Source of the DNA: Klebsiella pneumoniae
GTDB taxonomy: Bacteria; Pseudomonadota; Gammaproteobacteria; Pseudomonadales; UBA5518
Length of the DNA stretch: 64,000 nt
NCBI GenBank assembly: GCA_945862145.1
Contig: CAMAXE010000001.1
Coordinates: 452,295-516,294 of the forward strand
Direction: 5' to 3'
Shown here: one piece after another, positions 53,075 to 64,000 of the stretch
Layout: each line of letters opens with the position of its first letter
Numbering within the stretch: the first letter of the stretch is position 1
Notes under the pieces: model-generated
What the model saw: only the letters and a program-made list of their open reading frames with translations
Databases searched by the model: none
What the model was told of the DNA's origin: nothing
Translations under genes and position numbers: made by a program

Positions 53075-55162
53075 ATGAGACAGTCGTATCGCCTCAGCGC
53101 ATGCATTGCCGGCACCCTTTTGCTCCCGCAATTCTTGCCAGTGCAGGCCGCTCAACTCGAGACGGTGGTCGTGACGGCCAACCGGGCGGATCGACCACTG
53201 CAGACCGTGCCATCCAGCCTGAGCGTGGTGAGTGCACGTGAGATCGGCCTGATCGGCGCGGTGCATATCAGCGAGGCGCTTGCCCGGCTTCCGGGCACGT
53301 GGATCAGTCGGGGTAACGGGCAGGAAAACCTCACCGCGATCCGCTCACCCGTGTTCACTGGCGCAGGCAGTTGCGGCGCGTTTTACATCGCCGAAGACGG
53401 CGTGCCGATCCGGCCAAGCGGCTTCTGCAACGTCAACGCCCTAGCCGAGGTGAACGGCGAGCAGGCCGAACGGATCGAAGTGCTGCGCGGACCAGGCACG
53501 GCAGTGCACGGCGCCAACGCCCAGCACGGCGTAATCAATGTCATTACCCGCGCACCGCCCCGCGAGGGCACAGAACGCGCCGTCTCTTTGGAGGCGGGCG
53601 CCAATGACTACACCCGACTGCTGGGACGAGTGGGCAACGGCGATGCCTCTCAAGGATGGCTGCTCACATTGAACGCATCGCACGACGACGGCTACAAGGA
53701 CAGCTCCGGGTACGAGCAGCAGAAGTTCGGCTATCGCCACGATCTCGACTGGGACGGCGGCCATTTTTCCTCGCGCTACAGCTTCATCAACCTCGAGCAG
53801 GACACCGCCGGATTCATTGTCGGAGAGGGCAGCTACCGCCGCAGCGACACCAAGCGCGACAACCCCAACCCGGATTCCTTCCGCGACAACCGCGTGCACC
53901 GCTGGAGCGGTGAGCTTCGGCTCGATGCACCTGGCGGCGGGGAATTCACCCTGACCCCCTACCTGCGCCGTCAGGACATGGAATTCCTCCAGCACTTCCT
54001 GTTGGGCCAGCCGCTGGAGGAAAACGGCTTCGAGGCCGCCGGGTTGCAGGCGAGTTGGACGCACCCGCTGGGCAATGACTCGCAGATCAGCGCCGGTCTC
54101 GATGGCGAATGGGCCGAGGGTTCGCTGCAGGAGACCCAGGCTGAGCCTGTGCCGGGCATCAGCACGCTGCCGGCCGGAAAGCACTACGACTACCGCGTGG
54201 ACAGCGGCATGAGTGCTGCATTCACGCAACTCGAGTGGCAAGCACTGACAGGGACACGCATCGTTGGCGGGCTTCGCCTCGAGCGGCAGGGCTACAACTA
54301 CGACAACCGCATGATCGACGGCGCCACCCGCGACGACGGTCGTCCCTGCGGCCCGCCGGGCAATCCCCTGCCCTGTCGTTACTCACGCCCCCAAGACCGC
54401 AGCGACAGCTTCACGCAGTGGTCATGGAATGCAGGCCTGGTGCAGGATCTGAGGCCGCAGCACAGCCTGGTACTGAACGCCGCTCGCGGCTTCCGCCCGC
54501 CGCAAACCGCGGAACTCTACCGCCTGCAGGCCGGGCAGACGGTTACTGATATAGATCCCGAACAGATCGACAGCATCGAGGCAGGCCTGCGCGGAGCATT
54601 CAGCCGCCTCGACTATTCGGTGGTCGTCTATGGCATGGAAAAGCGCGAGGTGATCTACCAGGACGCCGATCGTCGCAATGTGAGCGGAGCCCGTACGCGC
54701 CACCGCGGCGTCGAGTTTTCAGGCGGCCTCCAACTGGGCAGCCACTGGCGTCTTGAGGGTGACGGCACGCTGGCACGTCACACCTACGACAGCGCGGATG
54801 CGCTGCAAGGACTGCCAGCCGGCACCGACATCAAGGGCAACAATATAGATACCGCTCCAAGGAGCTTCGGGTCGCTGCGGCTTTCCCATGATTCAGGCGC
54901 TGGCACCCGAACGGAACTGGAGTGGCTGCGCATGGGGCGGTATTTCCTCGAGCCCACCGAGAGCTTCGACTACGCCGGCCACGAGCTCCTCAACCTGCGT
55001 GTCGTTCACGAACTGCCGCAGGGCTGGTCGCTTACCGCGCGCCTCACCAACCTGCTCGACGAAGACTACGCCGAGCGGGCCGACTACGCCTTCGGCGACT
55101 ACCGCTACTTCGTGGGCGAGCCGCGCGGCCTGTACCTGCAGATCGGCTGGGAACAACCCTAA
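53075..55162 (+). CDS. TonB-dependent outer-membrane receptor
   Basis: The 695-residue protein has a signal peptide (cleavage near VQAAQ), a TonB-box-like ETVVVTA, a plug domain (about 45-160, VLRGPGTAVHGANAQHGVINVI) and a C-terminal beta barrel ending in aromatic W (IGWEQP). Plug cysteines near SCGAFY and GFCNV could pair. The barrel lacks features that reveal the substrate (iron siderophore, heme, vitamin or sugar). It is downstream of the lipid cassette and convergent with korB, 34 bp apart. Confidence 0.92.
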   Translation: MRQSYRLSACIAGTLLLPQFLPVQAAQLETVVVTANRADRPLQTVPSSLSVVSAREIGLIGAVHISEALARLPGTWISRGNGQENLTAIRSPVFTGAGSCGAFYIAEDGVPIRPSGFCNVNALAEVNGEQAERIEVLRGPGTAVHGANAQHGVINVITRAPPREGTERAVSLEAGANDYTRLLGRVGNGDASQGWLLTLNASHDDGYKDSSGYEQQKFGYRHDLDWDGGHFSSRYSFINLEQDTAGFIVGEGSYRRSDTKRDNPNPDSFRDNRVHRWSGELRLDAPGGGEFTLTPYLRRQDMEFLQHFLLGQPLEENGFEAAGLQASWTHPLGNDSQISAGLDGEWAEGSLQETQAEPVPGISTLPAGKHYDYRVDSGMSAAFTQLEWQALTGTRIVGGLRLERQGYNYDNRMIDGATRDDGRPCGPPGNPLPCRYSRPQDRSDSFTQWSWNAGLVQDLRPQHSLVLNAARGFRPPQTAELYRLQAGQTVTDIDPEQIDSIEAGLRGAFSRLDYSVVVYGMEKREVIYQDADRRNVSGARTRHRGVEFSGGLQLGSHWRLEGDGTLARHTYDSADALQGLPAGTDIKGNNIDTAPRSFGSLRLSHDSGAGTRTELEWLRMGRYFLEPTESFDYAGHELLNLRVVHELPQGWSLTARLTNLLDEDYAERADYAFGDYRYFVGEPRGLYLQIGWEQP

Positions 55163-55196
55163 GCCGGCGCAATGCCCGGTCCGGGCTGGGGGCCCC

Positions 55197-56249
55197 TCAG
55201 CGCAGGCCGGCGTTGATACTGTCCAGCACCTTACTGCCGGGACAGAGGTCTTTTTCCTTCAGCGAATTCAGCGGGCGGCGCGAGGTTCCCAGCACCTTGT
55301 GCAGGTCGGGCGCGTCGCGGTCGATGTAGAGCAGTCCGGTGAGCGTGCGGCCCGCCTGATCGTGCTCCGCGATTGCGCGCAGCGCGGCCTGCCGGTCCTC
55401 GATGTTGTAGACCTGACCCGAGTCCTTGTGCAGCCGCACCACGGAGCCGTCGTGCATGCGAACCTCGGTGGTCATACCCTCGGCATAGCTCGCGCGTATC
55501 TCGTCACGCACGGGCACGAAATCCACCGGCGCCGCATCGAGGTGATCGCGCACGTGGATGTAGCTCTTGGTGGAGCCTTCGTGATTGTTGAACGTAACGC
55601 AGGGCGACATGACGTCGAGAAAAGCAAAACCGCTGTGGCTGAGCGCAGCCTTGATCAGCGGCACCAGTTGCTCGCGATCACCGGAAAAACTGCGGGCAAC
55701 AAACGTTGCGCCCAGTTGCAGCGCCACGCTCGCCAGATCGATTGCCTCGTAGGGATTCGCCGAGCCTTTTTTGCTCTTCGAGCCGCGATCGGCGGTCGCG
55801 GAATCCTGCCCCTTGGTGAGTCCGTAGCAGCCGTTGTTCTCGACGATATAGGTCATGTTGAGATTGCGGCGCACCACGTGAGCGAATTGGCCGAATCCGA
55901 TCGAGGCCGAATCGCCGTCGCCGGACACGCCGATATAAACCAGGTCCTGATTGGCAAGGTTGGCTCCCGTGGCCACCGACGGCATGCGCCCGTGCACGGA
56001 ATTAAAACCGTGGGAACGGCCGAGGAAATACGCCGGCGTCTTGGACGAACAACCGATGCCCGAGAGTTTGGCGATGCGGTGCGGGGCCACCGGCAGGCCG
56101 AAACAGGCCTCGATGATCGCAGCGCTGATGGAGTCGTGGCCACACCCGGCGCAGAGCGTGGAAATCGAGCCCTCGTAATCACGCCGGGTGAACCCGAGCG
56201 TGTTGACGGGCGCTTCGGGGTGGCGGAAATTCGGACGCTGGTAGGTCAT
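55197..56249 (-). CDS. korB: 2-oxoglutarate:ferredoxin oxidoreductase beta subunit KorB
   Basis: KorB (350 aa) binds TPP and a [4Fe-4S] cluster. Cys33 and Cys36 are in CAGC, Cys67 in GIGCSSK and Cys217 in SPCVTF, giving four plausible ligands. The TPP/Mg motif is GDGDSASIG with ENNGCYGLTKGQ. The KorA stop overlaps ATG 56249 in an ATGA, and GGAG is six bases upstream. Substrate assignment to 2-oxoglutarate rests on similarity to KorB; other 2-oxoacids are possible. Confidence 0.9.
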   Translation of the reverse strand: MTYQRPNFRHPEAPVNTLGFTRRDYEGSISTLCAGCGHDSISAAIIEACFGLPVAPHRIAKLSGIGCSSKTPAYFLGRSHGFNSVHGRMPSVATGANLANQDLVYIGVSGDGDSASIGFGQFAHVVRRNLNMTYIVENNGCYGLTKGQDSATADRGSKSKKGSANPYEAIDLASVALQLGATFVARSFSGDREQLVPLIKAALSHSGFAFLDVMSPCVTFNNHEGSTKSYIHVRDHLDAAPVDFVPVRDEIRASYAEGMTTEVRMHDGSVVRLHKDSGQVYNIEDRQAALRAIAEHDQAGRTLTGLLYIDRDAPDLHKVLGTSRRPLNSLKEKDLCPGSKVLDSINAGLR

Positions 56250-58129
56250 GCCTTGCTCCTCTCGGAACCACTGCGTTTGCGCGCGATGGAGGTAACGTTT
56301 GCCCCGCCGAGGCGGGTGCGGATGTGTCCGGCAATATGACGAGCGGTGATTGGCAAGCCGTCGTAATTGAGCACAGACACCAGCTTCTCACGGGTGGCGG
56401 CGTTGCTTTCGTTCAGCAGCAGTCGGCGCATCTGGCCGTCACGGTTCTGCTCGATCACAAAGACCGTGTCGTGATCGTTGAGGAACTGCTCGACCTCGCG
56501 GGTGAAGGGAAAGGCGCGCAGCCGCAGCGTATCGATCGCGTAGCCCTCTTCCTCGAGAATCTCGAGAGCCTCGTAAGACGGCGAGGCAGTGGTGCCGAAG
56601 AACAGCGCACCGGTCTTCGTCGGGCGCGAGGCGGGCTTGATCTTCGGGGCCGGCACACAGGTCTTGGCGGTCTCGAATTTCCTCAGCAGGCGATCGACGT
56701 TGCGCACGTAGGCCTCGCCGTCCTCGGTGTACACCGCATACTCGTCTCGCGAGGTGCCGCGCGCGGTGAAGGCGCCCTTGGTCGGATGCGCACCGGGGAG
56801 CGTCCGGTAGGGAATGCCATCGCCATCGACATCAAGATAGCGCCCGAAGCGCCCCTGCAGTTTGTCGAGCGCCTCGGCATCGAGCACCTTGCCGCGATCG
56901 AAGCGGTAGTCGTCGTCGAACTCGAGTGGCGGGGACATGCAGTCGTTCATGCCGAGTTCGAGATCGGTCAGCATGATCACCGGCGTCTGCAGTCGCTCGG
57001 CGAGATCGAAGGCCTGCACGGTCAGGCTGAAGCACTCGGCCGGAGTGGCCGGGAACAGCAGTACGTGCTTGGTGTCGCCGTGGGACGCGTAGGCTGCAGC
57101 AAGGATGTCGGACTGCTGCGTGCGCGTGGGCATGCCGGTGGAGGGGCCGGCACGCTGCACATCGACCAACACCGTGGGGATCTCCGCAAAGTAGGCGAGC
57201 CCGAGAAATTCGCCCATCAGCGAAAGCCCTGGACCACTGGTGGCGGTGAACGAGCGCGCGCCGTTCCAGGCGGCCCCGATCACCATGCCGATGGCTGAGA
57301 GCTCGTCCTCGGCCTGCACGATCGCATAGTTCTTCTGGCCCGTGCCGGGATCGATGCGCATCCGCGCGCAGTAACGTTCGAAGGCCTCGGCCACCGAGGT
57401 GGACGGCGTAATGGGGTACCAGGCCATCACGGTGGCACCGCCATAGACTGCGCCCAGGCCAGTAGCCGTATTGCCATCCATCAGGATGTGATCGATCCCG
57501 AGTATGTGTGGCGCGATATTGCCGCCGCGCGCAAGCCGCAGCCCCAGCGGGCAGTCGAAGTGCTTCATCGCATATTGATGCCCGAGTTCGAGCGCATGGA
57601 TATTCGGACTGATCAGCTTTTCCTTGCCCTTGAACTGGTCCGCGATGAGATCCTTCAGCACCGCAAACTCGACCTGCAGTAGCGCTGACAGCGCACCCAC
57701 GTAGATCATGTTCTTGAACAGGAGACGCTGGCGCGCATCGGTGTACTCACGCAGGCAGATCTCGGTGAGCGGCAGGCCGATGTAGGTCACGTCATCGCGT
57801 ATCAGCCGCGGGTCGATCGGCTTGGTAGAGTCGTAGACGAAATAGCCACCCGGCTCCACCTCACGCACGTCGCGGTCCATGCTCTGCGCGTTCACGCAGA
57901 CCATGAGATCGACACCGCCACGGCGCCCGAGGTAGCCCTTGTGGCTCACCCGGACTTCGTACCAGGTGGGAAGGCCCTGGATGTTGGAGGGGAAGATGTT
58001 CCGCGGGCTCACCGGAATGCCCATGCGGAAGATCGACTTGGCGAACAGGCTGTTGGCGCTCGCCGAGCCAGTGCCGTTGACGTTCGCGAATTTGACGACG
58101 AAATCGTTTATCGCTTGCTTGGCGCGCAT
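56246..58129 (-). CDS. korA: 2-oxoglutarate:ferredoxin oxidoreductase alpha subunit with fused gamma domain (KorA)
   Basis: The 627-residue protein starts with a gamma domain (about 1-190; VNGTGSASANSLFAKS, GGVDLMVCVNAQSM) fused to the alpha domain, with WYPITPSTSVAEAFE, AEDELSAIGMVIGAAWNGARSFTATSGPGLSLM and PSTGMPTRTQQSD. That order is the common two-subunit type. It should bind 2-oxoacid and CoA. ATG 58129 overlaps korC by 22 bp; the open frame to 58396 is a shadow of korC. Confidence 0.9.
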   Translation of the reverse strand: MRAKQAINDFVVKFANVNGTGSASANSLFAKSIFRMGIPVSPRNIFPSNIQGLPTWYEVRVSHKGYLGRRGGVDLMVCVNAQSMDRDVREVEPGGYFVYDSTKPIDPRLIRDDVTYIGLPLTEICLREYTDARQRLLFKNMIYVGALSALLQVEFAVLKDLIADQFKGKEKLISPNIHALELGHQYAMKHFDCPLGLRLARGGNIAPHILGIDHILMDGNTATGLGAVYGGATVMAWYPITPSTSVAEAFERYCARMRIDPGTGQKNYAIVQAEDELSAIGMVIGAAWNGARSFTATSGPGLSLMGEFLGLAYFAEIPTVLVDVQRAGPSTGMPTRTQQSDILAAAYASHGDTKHVLLFPATPAECFSLTVQAFDLAERLQTPVIMLTDLELGMNDCMSPPLEFDDDYRFDRGKVLDAEALDKLQGRFGRYLDVDGDGIPYRTLPGAHPTKGAFTARGTSRDEYAVYTEDGEAYVRNVDRLLRKFETAKTCVPAPKIKPASRPTKTGALFFGTTASPSYEALEILEEEGYAIDTLRLRAFPFTREVEQFLNDHDTVFVIEQNRDGQMRRLLLNESNAATREKLVSVLNYDGLPITARHIAGHIRTRLGGANVTSIARKRSGSERSKA

Positions 58130-59901
58130 GCCTGTCCCGCCTTGGTCACGTTGTAGAGAAATTTCTGCATATCCCAGGCGCCCGTGGGGCAGCGCTCGGC
58201 ACAGAGCCCGCAGTGCAGGCAGACGTTCTCGTCCTTGACCATCACCCGCGCTGTCTGGATGAGCGGCCCGGAGACATAAAGATCCTGTTCGTGGTTGGTG
58301 GCAGGCGCACGCAAGCTGCTCCGCAGCACCGACTCCTCGGCGTCGGGCGTGAAGTTGATGCAGTCCACGGGGCAGATATCCACGCAGGCATCGCACTCGA
58401 TACAGGTCGCTGCATTGAACACCGTCTGCACATCGCAGTTCAGGCAGCGTTGAGCCTCGGCAAGCGCCGTGCGCACATCGAAGCCGAGTTCCACTTCAAG
58501 CTTGCGGTTCTTCAACGTGAGCGAGGGGTCCGCGTGCGGCACCTTGAAGCGGTAGTCATCGGAGACCCCGTTGTCATAACTCCACTCATGCATGCCCATC
58601 TTCTGACTGATCAGCGTCACACCCGGGCCGGGGCGCTCGTGCAGATTCTGGCCGCGACAGAAGAGGTCGATGGAAATGGCCGCCTGGTGCCCGTGAGCGA
58701 CAGCCGTGATGATGTTCTTCGGGCCCAGAGCCGCATCGCCGCCGAAAAAAACCTTGGGGTTGGTGGACTGGTAGGTGCGGGGATCGACCACCGGGACGCT
58801 CCAATTACCGAACTCGACGCCCACATCGCGCTCGACCCACGGGAAGGCGTTCTCCTGGCCGATGGCAATAAGCACGGCGTCACAGGGAAACTCGAGCACC
58901 TCGCCCGTGGGCACCAGACTGCGCCGACCGGTGTCGTCGTAGCGCACCTCCACGAGGTCGAAGCTCATGCCCGTCAGTTTGCCGTTGTCGTGGAGAAAGG
59001 CACGGGGAACGTGATTGTTGAGTATCGGGATGCCCTCGGCCATGGCATCTTCTTTCTCCCACGGCGAGGCCTTCATCTTGTTGAATTCGGAGCGGACGAT
59101 GACCTTCACGTCCTCGCCGCCGAGCCGGCGCGCCGTGCGGCAGCAATCCATGGCCGTATTGCCCCCGCCGAGCACGATCACGCGCTTGCCGATGCTGTCG
59201 ATGTGCTCGAAGGCGACGCTGGACAGCCAGTCGATACCGACATGGATGCGAGCGGCTGCCTCCTGACGGCCGGGGATGTCGAGGTCGCTTCCGCGCGGCG
59301 CGCCGGTGCCGACAAACACCGCGTCATAGTCCTCGGCAAGCACCGAGCGCAGGCTCTCGACGCGCGTATTGAAGTGCGTCGTGACGCCCATCTCGAGAAT
59401 GTAACCCACCTCCTCGTCGAGCACCCCCGGTGGCAGCCGGAACACCGGGATCTGGCTGCGCATCATGCCGCCGCCCTTGCCCTGATCGTCGTAGATGTCG
59501 ATCTTGTAGCCGAGCGGCATGAGATCACGCGCCACGGTGAGCGACGCGGGCCCGGCGCCCACGAGCGCGATGTTCTTGCCGTTCTTGCGGCGGGGAATCT
59601 TGGGCATCAGGCCCGCGAGGCTGCCCTTGTTGTCGGCTGCGGCGCGCTTCAGACGACAAATGGCTACCGGCGCGTCCTCCACGCGACCCCGCCGGCATGC
59701 CGGCTCACAGGGGCGGTCACAGGTGCGCCCGAGAATGCCGGGGAACACATTGGACTCCCAGTTCAGCATGTACGCATCGGTGTAACGCTCGGCGGAAATC
59801 ATCCGTATGTATTCCGGCACGGGCGTGTGCGCCGGGCAGGCGTACTGACAATCGACGACCTTGTGGAAATACTCGGGGTTAGCGATATCGGTGGGCTTCA
59901 C
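58108..59901 (-). CDS. korC: GltD-like NAD(P)H:ferredoxin oxidoreductase subunit KorC
   Basis: The 597-residue protein resembles the small subunit of glutamate synthase. It has N-terminal Cys clusters (CQYACP at 18-23, then TCDRPCEPAC), an FAD fold VALVGAGPAS-type (NIALVGAGPASLTVARDL), an NADP fold VIVLGGGNTAMDCC, and a C-terminal 2x[4Fe-4S] ferredoxin domain, CIECDACVDIC and CLHCGLCAERC. It would link KorAB to NADP(H). GTG 59901 has GGAG ten bases upstream. Together with korA and korB it forms a minus-strand operon whose promoter must lie in 59902-60061; none is clear. Confidence 0.85.
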   Translation of the reverse strand: MKPTDIANPEYFHKVVDCQYACPAHTPVPEYIRMISAERYTDAYMLNWESNVFPGILGRTCDRPCEPACRRGRVEDAPVAICRLKRAAADNKGSLAGLMPKIPRRKNGKNIALVGAGPASLTVARDLMPLGYKIDIYDDQGKGGGMMRSQIPVFRLPPGVLDEEVGYILEMGVTTHFNTRVESLRSVLAEDYDAVFVGTGAPRGSDLDIPGRQEAAARIHVGIDWLSSVAFEHIDSIGKRVIVLGGGNTAMDCCRTARRLGGEDVKVIVRSEFNKMKASPWEKEDAMAEGIPILNNHVPRAFLHDNGKLTGMSFDLVEVRYDDTGRRSLVPTGEVLEFPCDAVLIAIGQENAFPWVERDVGVEFGNWSVPVVDPRTYQSTNPKVFFGGDAALGPKNIITAVAHGHQAAISIDLFCRGQNLHERPGPGVTLISQKMGMHEWSYDNGVSDDYRFKVPHADPSLTLKNRKLEVELGFDVRTALAEAQRCLNCDVQTVFNAATCIECDACVDICPVDCINFTPDAEESVLRSSLRAPATNHEQDLYVSGPLIQTARVMVKDENVCLHCGLCAERCPTGAWDMQKFLYNVTKAGQACAPSKR

Positions 59902-60061
59902 GGTTTATAGGCTCCACGTAGTTTAGGATCAGCAGTCAAACCGATGCTCCCCGGCGTAAAACTGGGCAGGGAGGCTGCAAATATCCACCGGATTGTATGA
60001 CAAAAGATGCAATCTGGCTCATCCCGGAAGCTGATGTCGCAATGTCGTGGCGCAGGCATCA

Positions 60062-63044
<2,983 letters not shown>

Positions 63045-63093
63045 GCTTCAACTATAGCTGGTTTAATCGCAAATACGTCCCGCCACACCGCAC

Positions 63094-64000
63094 TCAGGCG
63101 CTCTCGGCAAGGGCCACTGCCTCATCCACGTCCACGCTGACCAGCCGCGACACCCCCGGCTCCTGCATGGTGACGCCCATAAGATGTCGTGCCATTTCCA
63201 TCGTGATCTTGTTGTGCGTTATCACGATGAACTGTACCTGCTCCGACATCTCTTTCACCAGTCTCGCGAAGCGGCCCACGTTGGCGTCATCGAGCGGTGC
63301 ATCGACCTCGTCCAGCATGCAGAAGGGCGATGGGTTCAACCGGAAGATAGAGAACACCAACGAGATCGCCGTGAGAGCTTTCTCGCCGCCGGACAGCAGG
63401 TGAATGGTCGCATTACGTTTGCCGGGCGGACGGGCCATTATGGTCACACCCGTATCGAGCAGATCGTCGCCAGTAAGCTCGAGGTAGGCGTGCCCGCCCC
63501 CGAACACCCGCGGGAACAGCTCCTGCAGACCGGCGTTCACCTTGTCAAACGTCTCCTTGAAGCGGGTACGCGTCTCGCGATCGATCTTGCGGATGGCGTT
63601 TTCCAGCGTATCCAGCGCCTCGACCAGATCCGCGTTCTGCGCATCGAGGTAGGACTTGCGCTCCGCCTGGGCGCGGTGCTCGTCGATGGCGGCGAGGTTG
63701 ATCGCACCCAAGCGCTGGATCTGCCCGGCGATGCGTTCTATCTGCGCCTGCCAAGCGGATTCCTCAGCCTCCGGCGGCAAGCTCTCGAGCACGCTGGGGA
63801 GCGAGGCATCGGCACGCTGGAGCTGCTCGAGCAGGCCTTCCAGCCGCACCTGCACGCCCTGCTGCGCCAAGCGCTCGCGCTCGAGGCCGCCACGCGCGAG
63901 CTCTGCTTCCTGCGCAGTCGTATGGCGCAGGCGCTCTGCCTCGCGCAACTCGTGTTCGATGCCCTGCACCACAGTGCGCGCCGACTGCAGCTCGCGCTCG
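63094..64000 (-). CDS. smc: Chromosome segregation protein SMC, C-terminal part (N-terminus beyond window)
   Basis: The 302 residues seen are the distal coiled coil and C-terminal ATPase lobe of SMC. The coiled coil is Glu/Leu/Gln-rich. The signature [18 protein letters not shown] and Walker [19 protein letters not shown] are intact, followed by the H-loop region [11 protein letters not shown]. The start lies outside the window. Its stop is 49 bp before zipA, so the three genes probably form one operon. Confidence 0.95.
   Translation of the reverse strand, partial: ERELQSARTVVQGIEHELREAERLRHTTAQEAELARGGLERERLAQQGVQVRLEGLLEQLQRADASLPSVLESLPPEAEESAWQAQIERIAGQIQRLGAINLAAIDEHRAQAERKSYLDAQNADLVEALDTLENAIRKIDRETRTRFKETFDKVNAGLQELFPRVFGGGHAYLELTGDDLLDTGVTIMARPPGKRNATIHLLSGGEKALTAISLVFSIFRLNPSPFCMLDEVDAPLDDANVGRFARLVKEMSEQVQFIVITHNKITMEMARHLMGVTMQEPGVSRLVSVDVDEAVALAESA

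Noticed and set aside
58130-58396. 89-codon N-terminal extension of korA
   Set aside because: Antisense-free but out of frame with korC, which is a clear gene in that stretch; the extension is unrelated to Kor proteins.
59902-60061. Promoter of the kor operon
   Set aside because: The AT-rich stretch with TACAAT near 60000 has no -35 at a usable distance, and no FNR-like palindrome is convincing.

Overview
The window is a high-GC, gene-dense bacterial chromosome segment whose gene order is that of the Gammaproteobacteria and most like Pseudomonas. The order cysG-serS-crcB-rarA-lolA-ftsK / trxB-aat-bpt-infA / clpA-clpS / cspD-icd / rluE-nudix-mnmA-hflD-purB runs from about 17 to 36 kb, and smc-zipA-ligA closes the window. 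From memory this order matches the Pseudomonas chromosome. The accessory genes (F420-type luciferase-like enzyme, ketosteroid-dehydrogenase-like flavoprotein, three-gene 2-oxoglutarate:ferredoxin oxidoreductase, fatty-acid-hydroxylase cassette) suggest a marine or environmental gammaproteobacterium rather than Pseudomonas itself. That placement is inference.

Layout. 0-2.2 kb: truncated GH23 lytic transglycosylase and a divergent secernin-type C69 hydrolase. 2.1-8.9 kb: a complete SUF iron-sulfur operon on the minus strand (iscR-sufB-sufC-sufD-sufS-sufA-sufT-sufE) with a candidate IscR operator over its promoter. 9.1-16 kb: SDR, a zinc-ribbon HEXXH membrane protein, gpmI, an LLM oxidoreductase, prc and gor. 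16.9-24.5 kb: cysG, serS, crcB, rarA, lolA, ftsK (minus). 24.5-30.1 kb: trxB plus the parts of an N-degron pathway (aat, bpt, clpA, clpS) around infA. 30.3-36.7 kb: cspD, icd, rluE, a Nudix gene, mnmA, hflD, purB and an unknown gene. 36.7-41.6 kb: phosphatase-superfamily protein, flavoprotein, SDR, DAHP synthase. 41.7-47.9 kb: nfuA, an orphan beta-propeller protein, two small membrane proteins, sulfite reductase with its DUF934 partner, a CPA2 antiporter and a VOC protein. 47.9-55.2 kb: ygiQ, a lipid cassette (acyltransferase - fatty acid hydroxylase - acyltransferase), a 57-residue anchored protein and a TonB-dependent receptor. 55.2-59.9 kb: korC-korA-korB. 60-64 kb: ligA, zipA and truncated smc.

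How the genes connect. Iron-sulfur biogenesis (SUF operon, NfuA) is accompanied by many likely clients: KorCAB, sulfite reductase and YgiQ. CysG would make the siroheme that sulfite reductase needs. Icd makes 2-oxoglutarate and NADPH, and KorCAB consumes 2-oxoglutarate or exchanges its electrons with NADP(H). I see no insertion sequence, prophage, CRISPR array, tRNA or rRNA. Intergenic spaces are short and many genes overlap by 1-4 bases or end tail to tail within a few bases.
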